Assembly (NCBI RefSeq): GCF_905171765.1
Contig: NC_053392.1
Span: 106,132,220-106,196,219 of the forward strand
DNA length: 64,000 nt
Reading direction: 5' to 3'
Source: Bufo bufo
Lineage: Eukaryota > Chordata > Amphibia > Anura > Bufonidae
The translations under genes were made by a program, and so were the position numbers. Of the stretch, positions 23,191-34,691 are shown in pieces. Below the pieces are notes generated by a model. The model was not told where the DNA came from, did no database searches, and was given only the letters and a program-made list of their open reading frames with translations. How positions within the stretch are numbered: position 1 is the stretch's first letter; every line of letters starts with the position of its first letter.

Positions 23191-25919
23191 ATCCGGAGGG
23201 CGGCTGTAAATGGGTTGGCTGCGAGAAGGATCTCATATCCGAAGTGACCAACACATCTTCAAACCGCCCTCTTCTTGCATGTGCTGTATTATTGGTAACC
23301 GCAACTGTTTCTTTGCAGGTGGAAATTCCTCTGCCAGCGCCAGCAACAGCAGAATGCAGAATGCAGGCCTGGAAATGCTGCATTCTGACAGCCCTCTGTG
23401 ATGCTGGTAACATGTCCGCCATTTTGTGTTTGTACCGGGGGTCTAAGTACGTTGCCACACAGTACTGGTCCTTGCCCTTTATGCTTTTTATACGGGGGTC
23501 CCTCTTCAAATACTGGAGCATGAAGGCCCCCATTTGCACTAAATTGGAAGTGGTGGAGCGACCTGGCTCCTGCTCATCGCCCAGGAGAATGTCATCCTCG
23601 GTCTCCTCCCCCAAGTCAAGGACAACACCAGGGATCCCAGAAAAGTTTAAAGTCTGCTCTTCTTGCTCCTCCTCCCCCCAGGCACCATCCTCCTCTTCAG
23701 ACTCCTGCTGACTTGTCTCACATGGAGTAGCCCTCCCCACCCCCTGGCAATTCATTCAGCATTGCGACTTCCTCATCTTCCTGCTCCTTGATGGTTTGAT
23801 CAATGACACAATGGAATGCATGCTCCAGAAAGTAGGCGTAAGGTACGATGTCACTGATGGCGCCCTGGCTCCCATGAGCAGCCACTGACATGGTGAAAAA
23901 AAAACAAGCTCCCCAGAATCTGTCCTGCCGCAGAGTTCGTACAGGTAGTCGTTAACGGCACGTTTCTGCTGGAGCAGCCTATTAAGCATATACAAGGTGG
24001 AGTTCCAGCGCGTCGGGCAGTCACAAATAAGACGTCTGACGGGCAAGTGGTGTCACCACTGAACGTCAGCAAGGCGAGCCATGGCCGTGTAAGATCTTCT
24101 AAAATGGCCAGAGATTTTCCTCGCCTGCCACAAGACATCCTGGATTCCGGGGTATTTGGCAACAAATCGCTGCACGACTAAGTTCAGGACATGTGCCATG
24201 CACGGCACGTGTGTCATTTTGCCCTGTTTCAGCTCGCACAGCAGATTGGCACCATTGTCGCACACTACTTTACCAACTGTCAAATTGAGTGGTGTTAGCC
24301 ACTGATCGGCCTGTGACCGCAGATCTGAAAGGAGTGCAGGACCGGTGTGGCTCTTTGCTTACAGGCACAACAGCCGCAGCACAGCATGGCAACGTCTCAC
24401 CTGGCATGCTGAATAGGTTCTGGGAGCTGGGGGGTGCAGCGGAAGAGGCGGTAGCAGTGGAAAAGGAGGAGTCAGCCGAGGAGGAGACGGAGGATGGAGT
24501 AGGAGGAGGAGAAGAAGAGGCAGGCCTGTATGCAATTCGTGGCGGTAACACCAAATCCACACGGGTGCCACGGGTTGCATGCTTGACAGCCATCAAAAGG
24601 TTTACCCAGTGGGCAGTAAAAGTTATGTACCTTCCCTGCCCGTGTTTGCTAGACCACGTGTCTGTGGTCAAATGTATCTTGGCACCGACACTATGTGCCA
24701 GAGAATCAGAGATACATTCACTTGCCGATGAACATGGCCATATAGCTCTAGGATGCCCTTCTGGGAGACATATTTCCATCCGGGGACCTTCTATTGCGGT
24801 GTGCCAATGGCCACAAATTATCTAAAGGCCTCCGAGTCCACCAGTTTATATGGCAGTAGTTGGCGGGCTAGCAGTTCCGACAAGCCGGCGGTCAGCCGTT
24901 GGGCAAGAGAGTTATCCGGCATCATCAACTTTTTACGTTTGAACATTTGGGCCACGTAAGCCTGCCTTTTCCAGATGAACGCCACGACGGTACGGTGGAA
25001 GGTGGAGGACAAATGGGAGGAGAAAGGAGAAGAAGAAGAGGCAGGATGTGGAGTGCCGGGAGTGTGGTTTTGTGGGTTTTGACGGTATTGCTCCCACTGG
25101 GCTCGGTGATGGGAGGCCAGGTGCCTTCTTAAGGCAGTCGTCCCTAGCTGAATGTTGGACTTACCGCGACCTATGCGTTGACAGCACAGGCTGCAGATGG
25201 CAACACTATTGTCATCAGCTGACATGTTTAAAAAAAGCCCACACTGCAGAGCCATGTGCTGGCGTCCTGGGAGCGCCAGATGTGACTGTGCATGGTGGAT
25301 GGCTCACTCCAGATACATTTGCAGTCTGCTTTTCGCCTCCTGTGCACTGCGAGTTCTGCCTGCTTCTCCTCCTTCTCCTCCCAATGTGCTGCTCCGTCTC
25401 TCCTTCTGAACTCCCCTCCTCTTCCTCTCTTGCGGGCACCCACGTGACATCCATTGACACGTCATCATTGTCACCTTCACCACCACTGACATTAGAGATC
25501 CCGGTGTAGTCAGCAACAGCGGGGACCACCCTCCTTGGGCTGATCTGGGTACTGTCATCAGACCGCTGGGTGGCAGCCGTTGCTACCTCCTCTTTCTCAT
25601 CTGATGCCAAGAATGGCTGCGCATCGGTAAGGTCTGGGAATGGATGTGCAAATAATTCCTCTGACTCGAGTGGAGGGGCTATGATGGTGGTGGTGGTGTC
25701 TTTGGGGGTGCACACAGCAGAGAGTGAGGAGGGTGCAGATACAGAGGATGAGGAGGGTGCAGAAGTGGAAGGCTGAGTGAGCCACTCAACCAACTCTGGT
25801 GTGTCCTTTGACTTAATCGCACGCACCTTCTCCAACTTCCCACTTAGGCTCTGTCCTGGTGCCCCTGCCAGACCCCTACCATCCCTGCAGAATGGCCTGC
25901 CTCTTCTTCTGCCTGTCAT
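23190..25919 (-). pseudogene. hAT-A transposase, broken
   Basis: The start at 25,919 (MTGRRRGRP) aligns with the start of the intact hAT-B transposase. In order, with at least four frame changes: R-rich start with TPELVEWLTQ; acidic/serine linker; BED zinc finger (CSLCCQRIGRGK ... HLASHH, about 25,100-25,240); first catalytic Asp in TTDTWSSKHGQGRYITFTAHW (about 24,650); second Asp in VVCDNGANLL (about 24,250); CMAHVLNLVVQRFV; RWNSTLYML; and LDPRYKHKMADML (about 23,440). The hATC dimerisation segment with the catalytic Glu is missing, displaced by the insert at 22,385-23,190. Non-functional. Confidence 0.9.
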
Positions 25920-26255
25920 TTTCAAAAGTACTCTGTAACAAAGTCCCTATAGAAGAGCAGTATTTGTGGAAGCAGGTATATCGCAGGCCTCAATCAATAT
26001 TTTGTGGAAGCCGGTATATCATTCCCCTCTATCAGTATTTTGTGGAAACAGGTATATAGAATCCAATATTAAGTATTTGCTGTAAGCCAGTAAATCAAAC
26101 CCCTTAATCAATATTTTGTGGAAGCTGGTGTATCGCAGGCCTCAATCAATATTTGGTGGAAGTCGGTATATCAATACCCTGTATCAGTATTTTGTGGAAA
26201 CAGGTATATAAAACTTAATAAAGCGTATTTGCTGGAAGCTGGTAATTCAAACCCC

Positions 26256-26604
26256 TTAAAGGGAACCTGTCACCGGGATTTTGTGTATAGAGCTGAGGAC
26301 ATGGGTTGCTAGATGGCCGCTAGCACATCTGCAATACCCAGTCCCCATAGCTCTGTGTGCTTTTATTGTGTAAAAGAAAATGATTTGATACATATGCAAA
26401 TTAACCTGAAATGAGTCCTGTCCCTGAGATGAGTCAGGGACAGGACTCGTCTCAGGTTAATTTGCATATGTATCAAATCGTTTTTTTTACACAATAAAAG
26501 CACACAGAGCTATGGGGACTGTATATTGCAGATGTGCTAGCGGCCATCTAGCAACCCATGTCCTCAGCTCTATACCCAAAATCCAGATGACAGGTTCCCT
26601 TTAA
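26256..26604. mobile_element. Palindromic MITE with TTAA ends, inside the hAT-A array
   Basis: 349 bp flanked by TTAA (26,256-26,259; 26,601-26,604). The ends AAAGGGAACCTGTCA and TGACAGGTTCCCTTT are perfect complements, and almost the whole element forms a hairpin (for example GATACATATGCAAATTAACC with its complement). The TTAA target suggests piggyBac-type mobilisation. The same right end occurs at 39,183-39,199. Confidence 0.85.
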
Positions 26605-26727
26605 TCAATATTTGGTGATAGCCGCTGTATCGCAGGCCTCAATCAATATTTGGTGGAAGCCGGTATATCAATCCCCTCTAACAGTATTTTGTGGAAACAG
26701 GTATATAGAACCCAATAATGAGTTTGA

Positions 26728-27215
26728 TTGATTGATTGACAGGGCCAGCCGCGATCTCCTCCTCCGACTGGCCCTGTCAGCATTTCAAAAATCGCACGCC
26801 TGTGTTGATTCGGCGCAGGCGCTCTGAGAGAAGGAGGCTCGCCTCCTCAGCACTCCCTCAGTGCGCCTGCGCCGATGATATCACCGAAAGAGAAGACGTC
26901 ATCGGCGCAGGCACACTGAGGGAATCAACACAGGCGTGCGATTTTTGAAATGCTGACAGGGCCAGTCGGAGAAGGAGATCGCGGCTGGCCCTGTCAATCA
27001 ACAGGACGAGGGGGCGTTTTTTTGCGGCTGCTACCAGCAAGTATACGCCCTACTTGCTGGTAGACAGGTAATTTGCATATTATAAAAGTATGTTTTTTGA
27101 CATATCTACTGAACGAAAATGATTAATAACATAATGTATAGATATATCGCAGGATAGGGATTATAAGTACACAAAAAAAAAAAATGAGTTTAGTGGGGTG
27201 ACAGAAGCCCTTTAA
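26728..27215. repeat. Second palindrome inside the hAT-A array
   Basis: Long imperfect hairpin from 26,732 to 26,999. The outer arms TTGACAGGGCCAGCCGCGAT pair with the complement at 26,980, and the inner arms CAGCATTTCAAAAATCGCAC pair with the complement at 26,936. Sequence to about 27,215 (ending ACAGAAGCCCTTTAA) probably belongs to the same or another MITE. Confidence 0.65.
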
Positions 27216-27800
27216 TCAATATTTGGTGGAAGCCGATGTATCACACCGCTCAATCAGTATTTTGTGGAAGCAGGCATATCGCACCTCTTAATCAGTTTCT
27301 TTGGGGGTAACAGGTATATCACACCAGTTGCAATTAGTTATTTGAATAGCGTTTGTCCCTCTATATAGCTGTGGTATCTCAGCAGAACCGCACACAACTG
27401 CTGCACAATACAAATGCACTATAATATACTTTCTATGTTAGAAGGTATATTATAGGTATATCACACCCCTCAATCATTTTTTTTTTTTTGGGGGGGTCAA
27501 ACAGGTATATCACACTAGTTGCAGTTAGTTATTCCAATAACGCTTGTCCCTCTGTATAGCTGCAGTATCGCAGCAGAACCGCACACAACTGCTGCACAAT
27601 ACAAATGCACTATAATATACTTTCTATGCTAGAAAGTATATTATAAGTATATCACACTTCTCTGAATGTCACACCTATCGATAGCACACCTATACCAGTC
27701 CTTAAAATGACTTTTGTGGCCCTATTAGTTAGCGTTTGGTGTCCCTTACAGCCTGTCCCTGCTCCCCACAGCAACCTCTCCCTACACTGGCAAAAAACAG

Positions 27801-27880
27801 AATGTAAAATGGCTGCCAGATCGGGTTTATTTATAGGGTAGGGGGTATGTCCATGTGCTGAAATGTCTCAATTGGCTGTC
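27801..27880 (-). promoter_or_regulatory. hAT-A promoter-like module
   Basis: Read on the minus strand: CCAAT box in AGCCAAT (27,871-27,877), TATA-like CTATAAATAAA (about 27,828-27,838), then GCAGCCATTTTAC (about 27,804-27,816). It lies just inside the terminus from which the transposase would be transcribed. The same CCAAT and CCATTTTA pair occurs at the matching end of hAT-B and hAT-C. Confidence 0.6.
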
Positions 27881-28002
27881 CTGTACCACCTGATGGATGT
27901 GTCATGGGTCAAAGTTCTGCACAATGCATAGAATATGGCGCCGGCGGACATCGCCAACAAAACGACCGCCGGGCGAACCGCAAGGCCATCTCTAGCTGCT
28001 GA

Positions 28003-28264
28003 TACCTTTATCTGATTTTTGACAACTCATTAGTGGTTACATCCCACCTTACTATTATTCTGTATTTTTATTTATATAGACATATTTCCATTTGTTTGTT
28101 GTCCCCTGATGAGCTAATGCCTGAGTTGCACAGCGAAATGCGTAGGGACGTAGCGGGACCTAAGTGGATATATTTGTTCAATATCCATTACATCAATTCA
28201 TTTATTTTGTTCTTTTTGTAGTGCAACATAGTAAGGATTGTAATTTAGTAAGGTGTGATTAATA
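28003..28264. other. Core of the composite element, right part
   Basis: Non-coding. It contains CCTGATGAGC ... GCGAAATGCGTAGGGACG (28,106-28,150), a type of phrase I associate with several amphibian interspersed repeats without being able to name the family. Confidence 0.35.
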
Positions 28265-28266
28265 TA

Positions 28267-29905
28267 CAGTCAGGTCCATAAATATTGGGACATCGACACA
28301 ATTCTAACATTTTTGGCTCTATACACCACCACAATGGATTTGAAATGAAACGAACAAGATGTGCTTTAACTGCAGACTGTCAGCTTTAATTTGAGGGTAT
28401 TTACATCCAAATCAGGTGAACGGTGCAGGAATTACAACAGTTTGCATATGTGCCTCCCACTTGTTAAGGGACCAAAAGTAATGGGACAATTGGCTTCTCA
28501 GCTGTTCCATGGCCAGGTGTGTGTTATTCCCTCATTATCCCAATTACAATGAGCAGATAAAAGGTCCAAAGTTCATTTCAAGTGTGCTATTTGCATTTGG
28601 AATCTGTTGCTGTCAACTCTTAAGATGAGATCCAAAGAGCTGTCACTATCAGTGAAGCAAGCCATCATTAGGCTGAAAAACGAAACAAACCCATTATAGA
28701 GATAGCAAAAACATTAGGCGTGGCCAAAACAACTGTTTGGAACATTCTTAAAAAGAAGGAATGCATCGGTGAGCTCAGTAAAACCAAAAACCCGGAAGAC
28801 AACGGAAAACAACTGTGGTGAATGACCAAAATATTATTTCCCTGGTGAAGAAAACACCCTTCACAACAGTTGGCCAGATTAAGAACACTCTCCAGGAGGT
28901 AGGTGTATGTGTGTCAAAGTCAACAATCAAGAGAAGACTTCACCAGAGTGAATATAGAGGGTTCACCACAAGATGTAAACCATTGGTGAGCCTCAAAAAC
29001 AGGAAGGCCAGATTAGAGTTTGCCAAACGACATCTAAAAAAGCCTTTACAGTTCTGGAACAACATCCTATGGACAGATGAGACCAAGGTCAACTTTTACC
29101 AGAGTGATGGGAAGAGAAGAGTATGGAGAAGGAAAGAAACTGCTCATGATCCTAAGCATACCACCTCATGAAGCATGGTGGTGGTAGTGTCATGGCGTGG
29201 GCATGTATGGCTGCCAATGGAACTGGTTCTCTTGTATTTATCGATGATGTGACTGCTGACAAAAGCAGCAGGATGAATTCTGAAGTGTTTTTGGCAATAT
29301 TATCTTCTCATATTCAGCCAAATGCTTCAGAACTCATTGGACGGCTTTTCACAGTGCAGATGGACAATGACCCAAAGCATACACAAAAGCAACCAAAGAG
29401 TTTTTTAAGGGAAAGAAGTGGAATGTTATGCAATGGCCAAGTCAATCACCTGACCTGAATCCGATTGAGCATGCATTTCACTTGCTGAAGACAAAACTGA
29501 AAGGAAAATGCCCCAAGAACAAGCAGGAACTAAAGAAAGTTGCAGTAGAGGCCTGGCAGAGCATTACCAGGGATGAAACCCAGCGTCTGGTGATGTCTAT
29601 GCGTTCCAGACTTCAGGTTGTAATTGACTGCAAAGGATTTGCAACCAAGTATTAAAAAGTGAAAGTTTGATTTAAGATTGTTATGTCCCATTACTTTTGG
29701 TCCCTTAACAAGTGGGAGGCACATATGCAAACTGTTGTAATTCCTGCACCGTTCACCTGATTTGGATGTAAATGCCCTCAAATTAAAGCTGACAGTCTGC
29801 AGTTAAAGCACATCTTCTTCGTTTCATTTCAAATCCATTGTGGTGGTGTATAGAGCCAAAAATGTTAGAATTCTGTCGATGTCCCAATATTTATGGACCT
29901 GACTG
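28267..29905 (+). mobile_element. Full-length Tc1-like transposon
   Basis: 1,639 bp flanked by TA (28,265-28,266; 29,906-29,907). Terminal inverted repeats of roughly 220 bp begin CAGTCAGGTCCATAAATATT and end with the complement. Inner parts (GTTTGCATATGTGCCTCCCAC) are also inverted copies. The structure is complete but the transposase is broken. Confidence 0.95.
28625..29655 (+). pseudogene. Tc1-like transposase, frameshifted
   Basis: Starts at ATG 28,625 (MRSKELSLSVKQAII). The frame breaks early (about 28,695), at about 29,168 and at about 29,430. Visible parts: N-terminal helix-turn-helix; TTVGQIKNTLQEVGVCVSKS, the second DNA-binding helix region; first catalytic Asp in LWTDETKVNFYQ; second Asp in VQMDNDPKHTQ; Glu in SPDLNPIEHAFHLLK, giving the Tc1-type DDE set. 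All catalytic residues survive, so decay is recent to moderate. Confidence 0.92.
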
Positions 29906-30204
29906 TAACTTATTACTTTGACCTGACTACTGGACATCTATTGACACTATGGTGATGGGATTCTTTTCCGTTTCAGGGACTATATAGGGTTACCAGGAGG
30001 TTCCAGACACGGGATCGCCCCTATCAGGGCGGCTATTCCGTTCTTAGGCAGGGACTCAATAGGAATAGGGAGAGGATTAGGGATATATATTTCCTCTTCT
30101 ACATAGTACTGAATTTCCTATGAGCTATAGGAAGTGATACCAAGTTACTTTTTTAGAATTCATATTAAAAGTTACGTTTTAGTGGTGTTTGCCTGTGATA
30201 CCTA

Positions 30205-31690
30205 ACTGTTTCCCTGCCAGATCCCTCACTTATAGGACAATAGTGACCTTTGCTGGACATTGGATACTACTGGTGAATAGCTTGATTTTTTATCAGCAGT
30301 GGGCTATTTTTAGGATAAGTCATTAACCTTTCATCAGCAGGAGTACAACACCCCACACTCCTGCCGATCAGCTTTTTCTGCAATATTGTTGAGGGGGCCC
30401 TGACAATAAAATCTTCTAGTCCTTCTCCCAGGAGGGTCCCTTGTGAGTTTGGGCCCTGTAACAGCTGCTTTCACTATAGCTACACCCATGAGTATACATA
30501 ATCCCCCATAGTGGCCTCCAGCAGTAATAAAGTCCCCACAGTGCTCCTAAAATTAATAATGTCCCCTAGAGTGTCCCCCTGCAGTATTAATTTCCCCCAT
30601 AGAGGCTCCCATCAGTAATAATGTCCTCCATACTGGCCCCCAGAATTTATAATGTCCCTTATAGTGGCCCCAGCAGTAATATTGTGCATTTTTTTTTTTT
30701 GCTAAAAAAATATAAATTACTATATAAGTTATATACATATAACTTCACTCACAGAGGCAGCCACTCCTCTCGAGCTCTTATACTGGGAGAGTATAGTGAC
30801 ATTATCACGCTGGGAGCGCAGGTTCTTTGGTTTGAAGAGAGGAGCGACTGCCTCTGTGGTCCAAGTGGATGAGGTCCTTTTTTTCATTTGAACACCTAAA
30901 ATAGGTATTTTCCACTAGTGTACCCATTTTTTACAGCCATTAGATGAGTGCGCTCCTGTCTAACGGCTGTTAATAACTGTCCCATTGATTTTAATGGGGT
31001 ACGTCTGGCCATGTCCTATTTTTTTGATGGCCACTATTCACTAGCCATTAAAAAAAAACAGCCATGTGAATAGCCCCATTGACTTGGTTCTAAAAATGGC
31101 CAACACATGTTGAGTGAATGTAGCTTAAGCCTAAGGTGCCACTTCTTGGTCTGTACAGATCACTTTACTGCAGTTACCTGCTTTTCTAATTCTGCCTGTA
31201 ATGATATCACCTCTGTGTATAGATAAGACCGGATCCACCCTTCACAATAGGCGATAGTCAGAGCTTATCTATTCCTACCTTGTATAATGACTTCTGCACA
31301 GGTCACAGCTGCCTAGAAAACTCTCCATAGAAGTCACTGAGGTCTCCTCCTGACCACTGTGTCGGTGGACCATGGGGCTGCCGTAAAGCATTTCTAAATG
31401 CTATTAAAATAATCATAATTATTTTCAAGAACTAGAATAAATAAATCTGCATTTAGAAAATAAAAAAGATTAGAAAAAAAGGAGATGTGTTACTATCTAT
31501 TTCATATGCGTAGCTGTTATAAAGGTTTGAAATCTGCCAAAACGGGTTGGTTTTTGAGGCAGCATTGCTGCTGATATCACAGCAGGTCTTCCGTTCCTTT
31601 TAACCTTCAACTTTACTTGTACTGTAAATGCTGTGAATTTTTTTCACACCAAAATATGCTTCATCATTTAAGCAATATGTGGCTGTACCC
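30205..31690. other. Unassigned region with a short minisatellite
   Basis: 30,500-30,690 repeats a theme of about 32-36 bp (CAGTAATAATGTCCCCCATAGTGGCCCC), about six degenerate copies. 30,900-31,130 has a short MITE-like stretch with inverted phrases (GGCCATTAGATG / CTAGCCATTAAAA). The rest shows no gene or repeat I recognise. Confidence 0.45.
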
Positions 31691-31691
31691 T

Positions 31692-34691
31692 AGAGGCCCC
31701 TTTCCATGGCCCGATGCAGCAAGCGATTGTTGGGAAGGAAGCGTTCCTTCTCGACAATTACTTGCTTATCAATGAAGGAGAGCGCTACATTTACATGCAG
31801 CCATCCCCTCCACAATATGGCGGAGGAGCGATCACTAATAAGATCACTTATGCCCGTACAGAATCATTATTTGCTGGCAGCAGAATGCTGTCTAAACGGC
31901 ACGATCTGCTGCCGGCAAACAATGATTTAGGTGACTGCACAAACGATCCTATTACCAGCGTTTTGATCCTTCAACGGGTAATCTGCTGTCTCGCCATCGG
32001 TCCGTGCCTGCCGTGTTTTTTGCTGTCCTGGGCAGATGCTGCCGTTGCTCTACTCTCCCTGTGTGAACTGGGACTATTGCTCAGTGAACTGTCCTTCAGC
32101 ACTGCAAGAGTTAATCCATTCCTTGTGCTGTCAGCCCAGCTGATCAACCTTCCTATTTAGCTGGGCTGTGGATCCACCTCAACGCCTGAGCTTTGAGGTT
32201 TTCTAGTTGCTGAAAGAAGGTATCATGGCGGTCTTATCTCCGAATGAAGACGTTGAGGAAAGAGTCTACATCCCAGGAGAAGTCACTGGATGTAACAGGT
32301 ATGGTGCTGTACTCTCCTGTATATTTAATAGCGATGTATGTAATGTCCATCAAAATATCATGGTAGGGTTGGGGGAGGAGATTGAGAATTTGGCCCACAC
32401 TGCCGCATCCTGGCCCCAGACTTCAGGTCACACTGTACGTGTTCTGAATTCTGGGGGCTCATACTCATCTACCACATTATCTGTACTCAGAGAGTTATCA
32501 CTGTGTTATCTGTGGAGTTACGTAGGACTGCAGGTGACATCTACCACATTATCTGTACTCAGAGAGTTATCACTGTGTTATCTGTGGAGTTACGTAGGAC
32601 TGCAGGTGACATCTACCACATTATCTGTACTCAGAGAGCTATCACTGTGTTATCTGTGGAGTTACGTAGGACTGCAGGTGACATCTACCACATTATCTGT
32701 ACTCAGAGAGCTATCACTGTGTTATCTGTGGAGTTACGTAGGACTGCAGGTGACATCTACCGCATTATCTGTACTCAGAGAGGTATCACTGTGTTATCTG
32801 TGGAGTTACGTAGGACGGCAGGTGACATCTACTACATTATCTGTACTTAGAGAGGTTTCACTGTGTTATCTGTAATGTTACATAGGACCTCAGGTGACAT
32901 CTACCACATTATCTGTACTCAGAGAGTTATCACTGTTATCTGTGGAGTTACGTAGGACTGCAGGTGACATCTACCACATTATCTGTACTCAGAGAGCTAT
33001 CACTGTGTTATCTGTGGAGTTGCGTAGGACTGCAGGTGACATCTACCACATTATCTGTACTTAGAGAGGTATCACTGTGTTATCTGTGGAGTTACGTAGG
33101 ACTGCAGGTGACATCTACCACATTAGCTGTACTCAGAGAGGTATCACTGTGTTATCTGTAGTGTTACATAGGACTGCAGGTGACATCTACCACATTATCT
33201 GTACTCAGAGAGTTATCACTGTGTTATCTGTGGAGTTACGTAGGACTGCAGGTGACATCTACCACATTATCTGTACTTAGAAAGGTTTCACTGTGTTATC
33301 TGTAGTGTTACATAGGACTGCAGGTGACATCTACCACATTATCTGTACTCAGAGAGGTATCACTGTGTTATCTGTGAAGTTACGTAGGACTGCAGGTGAC
33401 ATCTACCACATTATCTGTACTCAGAGAGGTATCACTGTGTTATCTGTGAAGTTACGTAGGACTGCAGGTGACATCTACCACATTATCTGTACTCAGAGAG
33501 GTATCACTGTGTTATCTGTGAAGTTACGTAGGACCTCAGGTGACATCTACCACATTATCTGTACTCAGAGAGTTATCACTGTTATCTGTGGAGTTACGTA
33601 GGACTGCAGGTGACATCTACCACATTATCTGTACTCAGAGAGCTATCACTGTGTTATCTGTGGAGTTGCGTAGGACTGCAGGTGACATCTACCACATTAT
33701 CTGTACTTAGAGAGGTATCACTGTGTTATCTGTGGAGTTACGTAGGACTGCAGGTGACATCTACCACATTAGCTGTACTCAGAGAGGTATCACTGTGTTA
33801 TCTGTAGTGTTACATAGGACTGCAGGTGACATCTACCACATTATCTGTACTCAGAGAGTTATCACTGTGTTATCTGTGGAGTTACGTAGGACTGCAGGTG
33901 ACATCTACCACATTATCTGTACTTAGAAAGGTTTCACTGTGTTATCTGTAGTGTTACATAGGACTGCAGGTGACATCTACCACATTATCTGTACTCAGAG
34001 AGGTATCACTGTGTTATCTGTGAAGTTACGTAGGACTGCAGGTGACATCTACCACATTATCTGTACTCAGAGAGGTATCACTGTGTTATCTGTGAAGTTA
34101 CGTAGGACTGCAGGTGACATCTACCACATTATCTGTACTCAGAGAGGTATCACTGTGTTATCTGTGAAGTTACGTAGGACTGCAGGTGACATCTACCACA
34201 TTATCTGTACTCAGAGAGTTATCACTGTGTTATCTGTGGAGTTACGTAGGACTGCAGGTGACATCTACCACATTATCTGTACTTAGAGAGGTTTCACTGT
34301 GTTATCTGTAGTGTTACATAGGACTGCAGGTGACATTTGCAAATAGCGGTCTACTACATTATCTGTTAAAAGGATCGTGCCCACAGGCTTGAGGGGAGGG
34401 GGGGGGGGTGGCACAATTTTTGGCTTTCCCCGGGTGATGACAACCCACACTACGCCACTGGTGCTGTCACCTAAATCATTGTTTTCTGGTAGCAGATTGT
34501 GCCATCTAAACAGCCTCTGCTCCGGGCAAACAGTGATTATGTATGGAGACGAGTGATGGCATTAACGATTGCTCCTCACCATACTGTGGAGGGGATGGCT
34601 GCATGTAAATGCAATAGTCTCCTTCACTGACAAGCTGACACACTTCCTTTCTGACAACTGCTTGCTTCATAGGGCCATGGAATGGGGCCTT
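31692..34691. mobile_element. Non-autonomous element filled by a 72-bp minisatellite
   Basis: Left 31,692-31,942 and right 34,443-34,691 are inverted copies (AGGCCCCTTTCCATGGCCC against GGGCCATGGAATGGGGCCT; GGTGACTGCAC-type inner ends). Between them lies the 72-bp array. No matching target duplication is visible. A partial extra copy of the right arm is at about 35,020-35,170. Confidence 0.75.
32462..34345 (+). repeat. 72-bp minisatellite, about 26 copies, with 646-bp higher-order repeat
   Basis: The unit contains GTTACGTAGGACTGCAGGTG, ACATCTACCACATTATCTGT and ACTCAGAGAGTTATCACTGTG. The spacing is 72 bp (for example 32,517 to 32,589). Because 72 is a multiple of three, all frames stay open across several units and give repetitive peptides (such as LRRTAGDIYHIICTQR). 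I judge these to be non-coding by-products. The block starting near 32,886 is repeated 646 bp later (33,532), that is nine units minus 2 bp. Confidence 0.92.

Larger units (their letters stand above)
25960..27660. repeat. hAT-A tandem arrays on the 5' side of the transposase
   Basis: First type: about 38-bp monomers grouped in about 150-bp units (GGAAGCCGGTATATC, CAATCAATATTTGGTGG) at 25,960-26,255, 26,605-26,725 and 27,205-27,300. Second type: two copies of an about 191-bp unit at 27,300-27,660 sharing CGCACACAACTGCTGCACAA and a small hairpin. Two palindromic elements interrupt the first array. Confidence 0.8.
19938..27994 (-). mobile_element. hAT-A: decayed BED-finger hAT transposon
   Basis: Element of 8,057 bp with a perfect 8-bp target duplication GCTGCTGA (19,930-19,937; 27,995-28,002), diagnostic of hAT transposons. 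The ends are TAGTGATGGACGAAC at the left and ...GGCCATCTCTA at the right (TAGAGATGGCC when reversed), matching the ends of hAT-B. Minus-strand order: promoter-like module near 27,800-27,880, tandem repeats (25,960-27,660), transposase (25,919 down to about 23,190), an unidentified insert, tandem repeats (21,359-22,230). It carries several nested MITEs. Confidence 0.9.
18004..30202. mobile_element. 12.2-kb composite bounded by 151-bp terminal inverted repeats
   Basis: 18,004-18,154 and 30,052-30,202 are inverted copies, by eye about 93 % identical, starting GGTATCACAGGCAAACACCAC and flanked on both sides by TA (18,002-18,003; 30,203-30,204). That defines an old DNA transposon with TA duplication. 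After subtracting hAT-A, the Tc1 element and two MITEs, its own core is only about 2 kb with no clear transposase, so it is probably non-autonomous. The family is not identified. Confidence 0.8.

Noticed and set aside
22986..23711. 241-codon plus-strand frame as a host gene
   Set aside because: Straddles the hAT-A transposase antisense strand and the unidentified insert; no domain.
24289..25509. Plus-strand open frames up to 178 codons
   Set aside because: Antisense to the hAT-A transposase remnant.
32207..32875. 222-codon open frame with repeated YLWSYVGLQVTSTT-type peptides
   Set aside because: Generated by a 72-bp tandem repeat whose length is a multiple of three; other frames are equally open, and there is no plausible domain.
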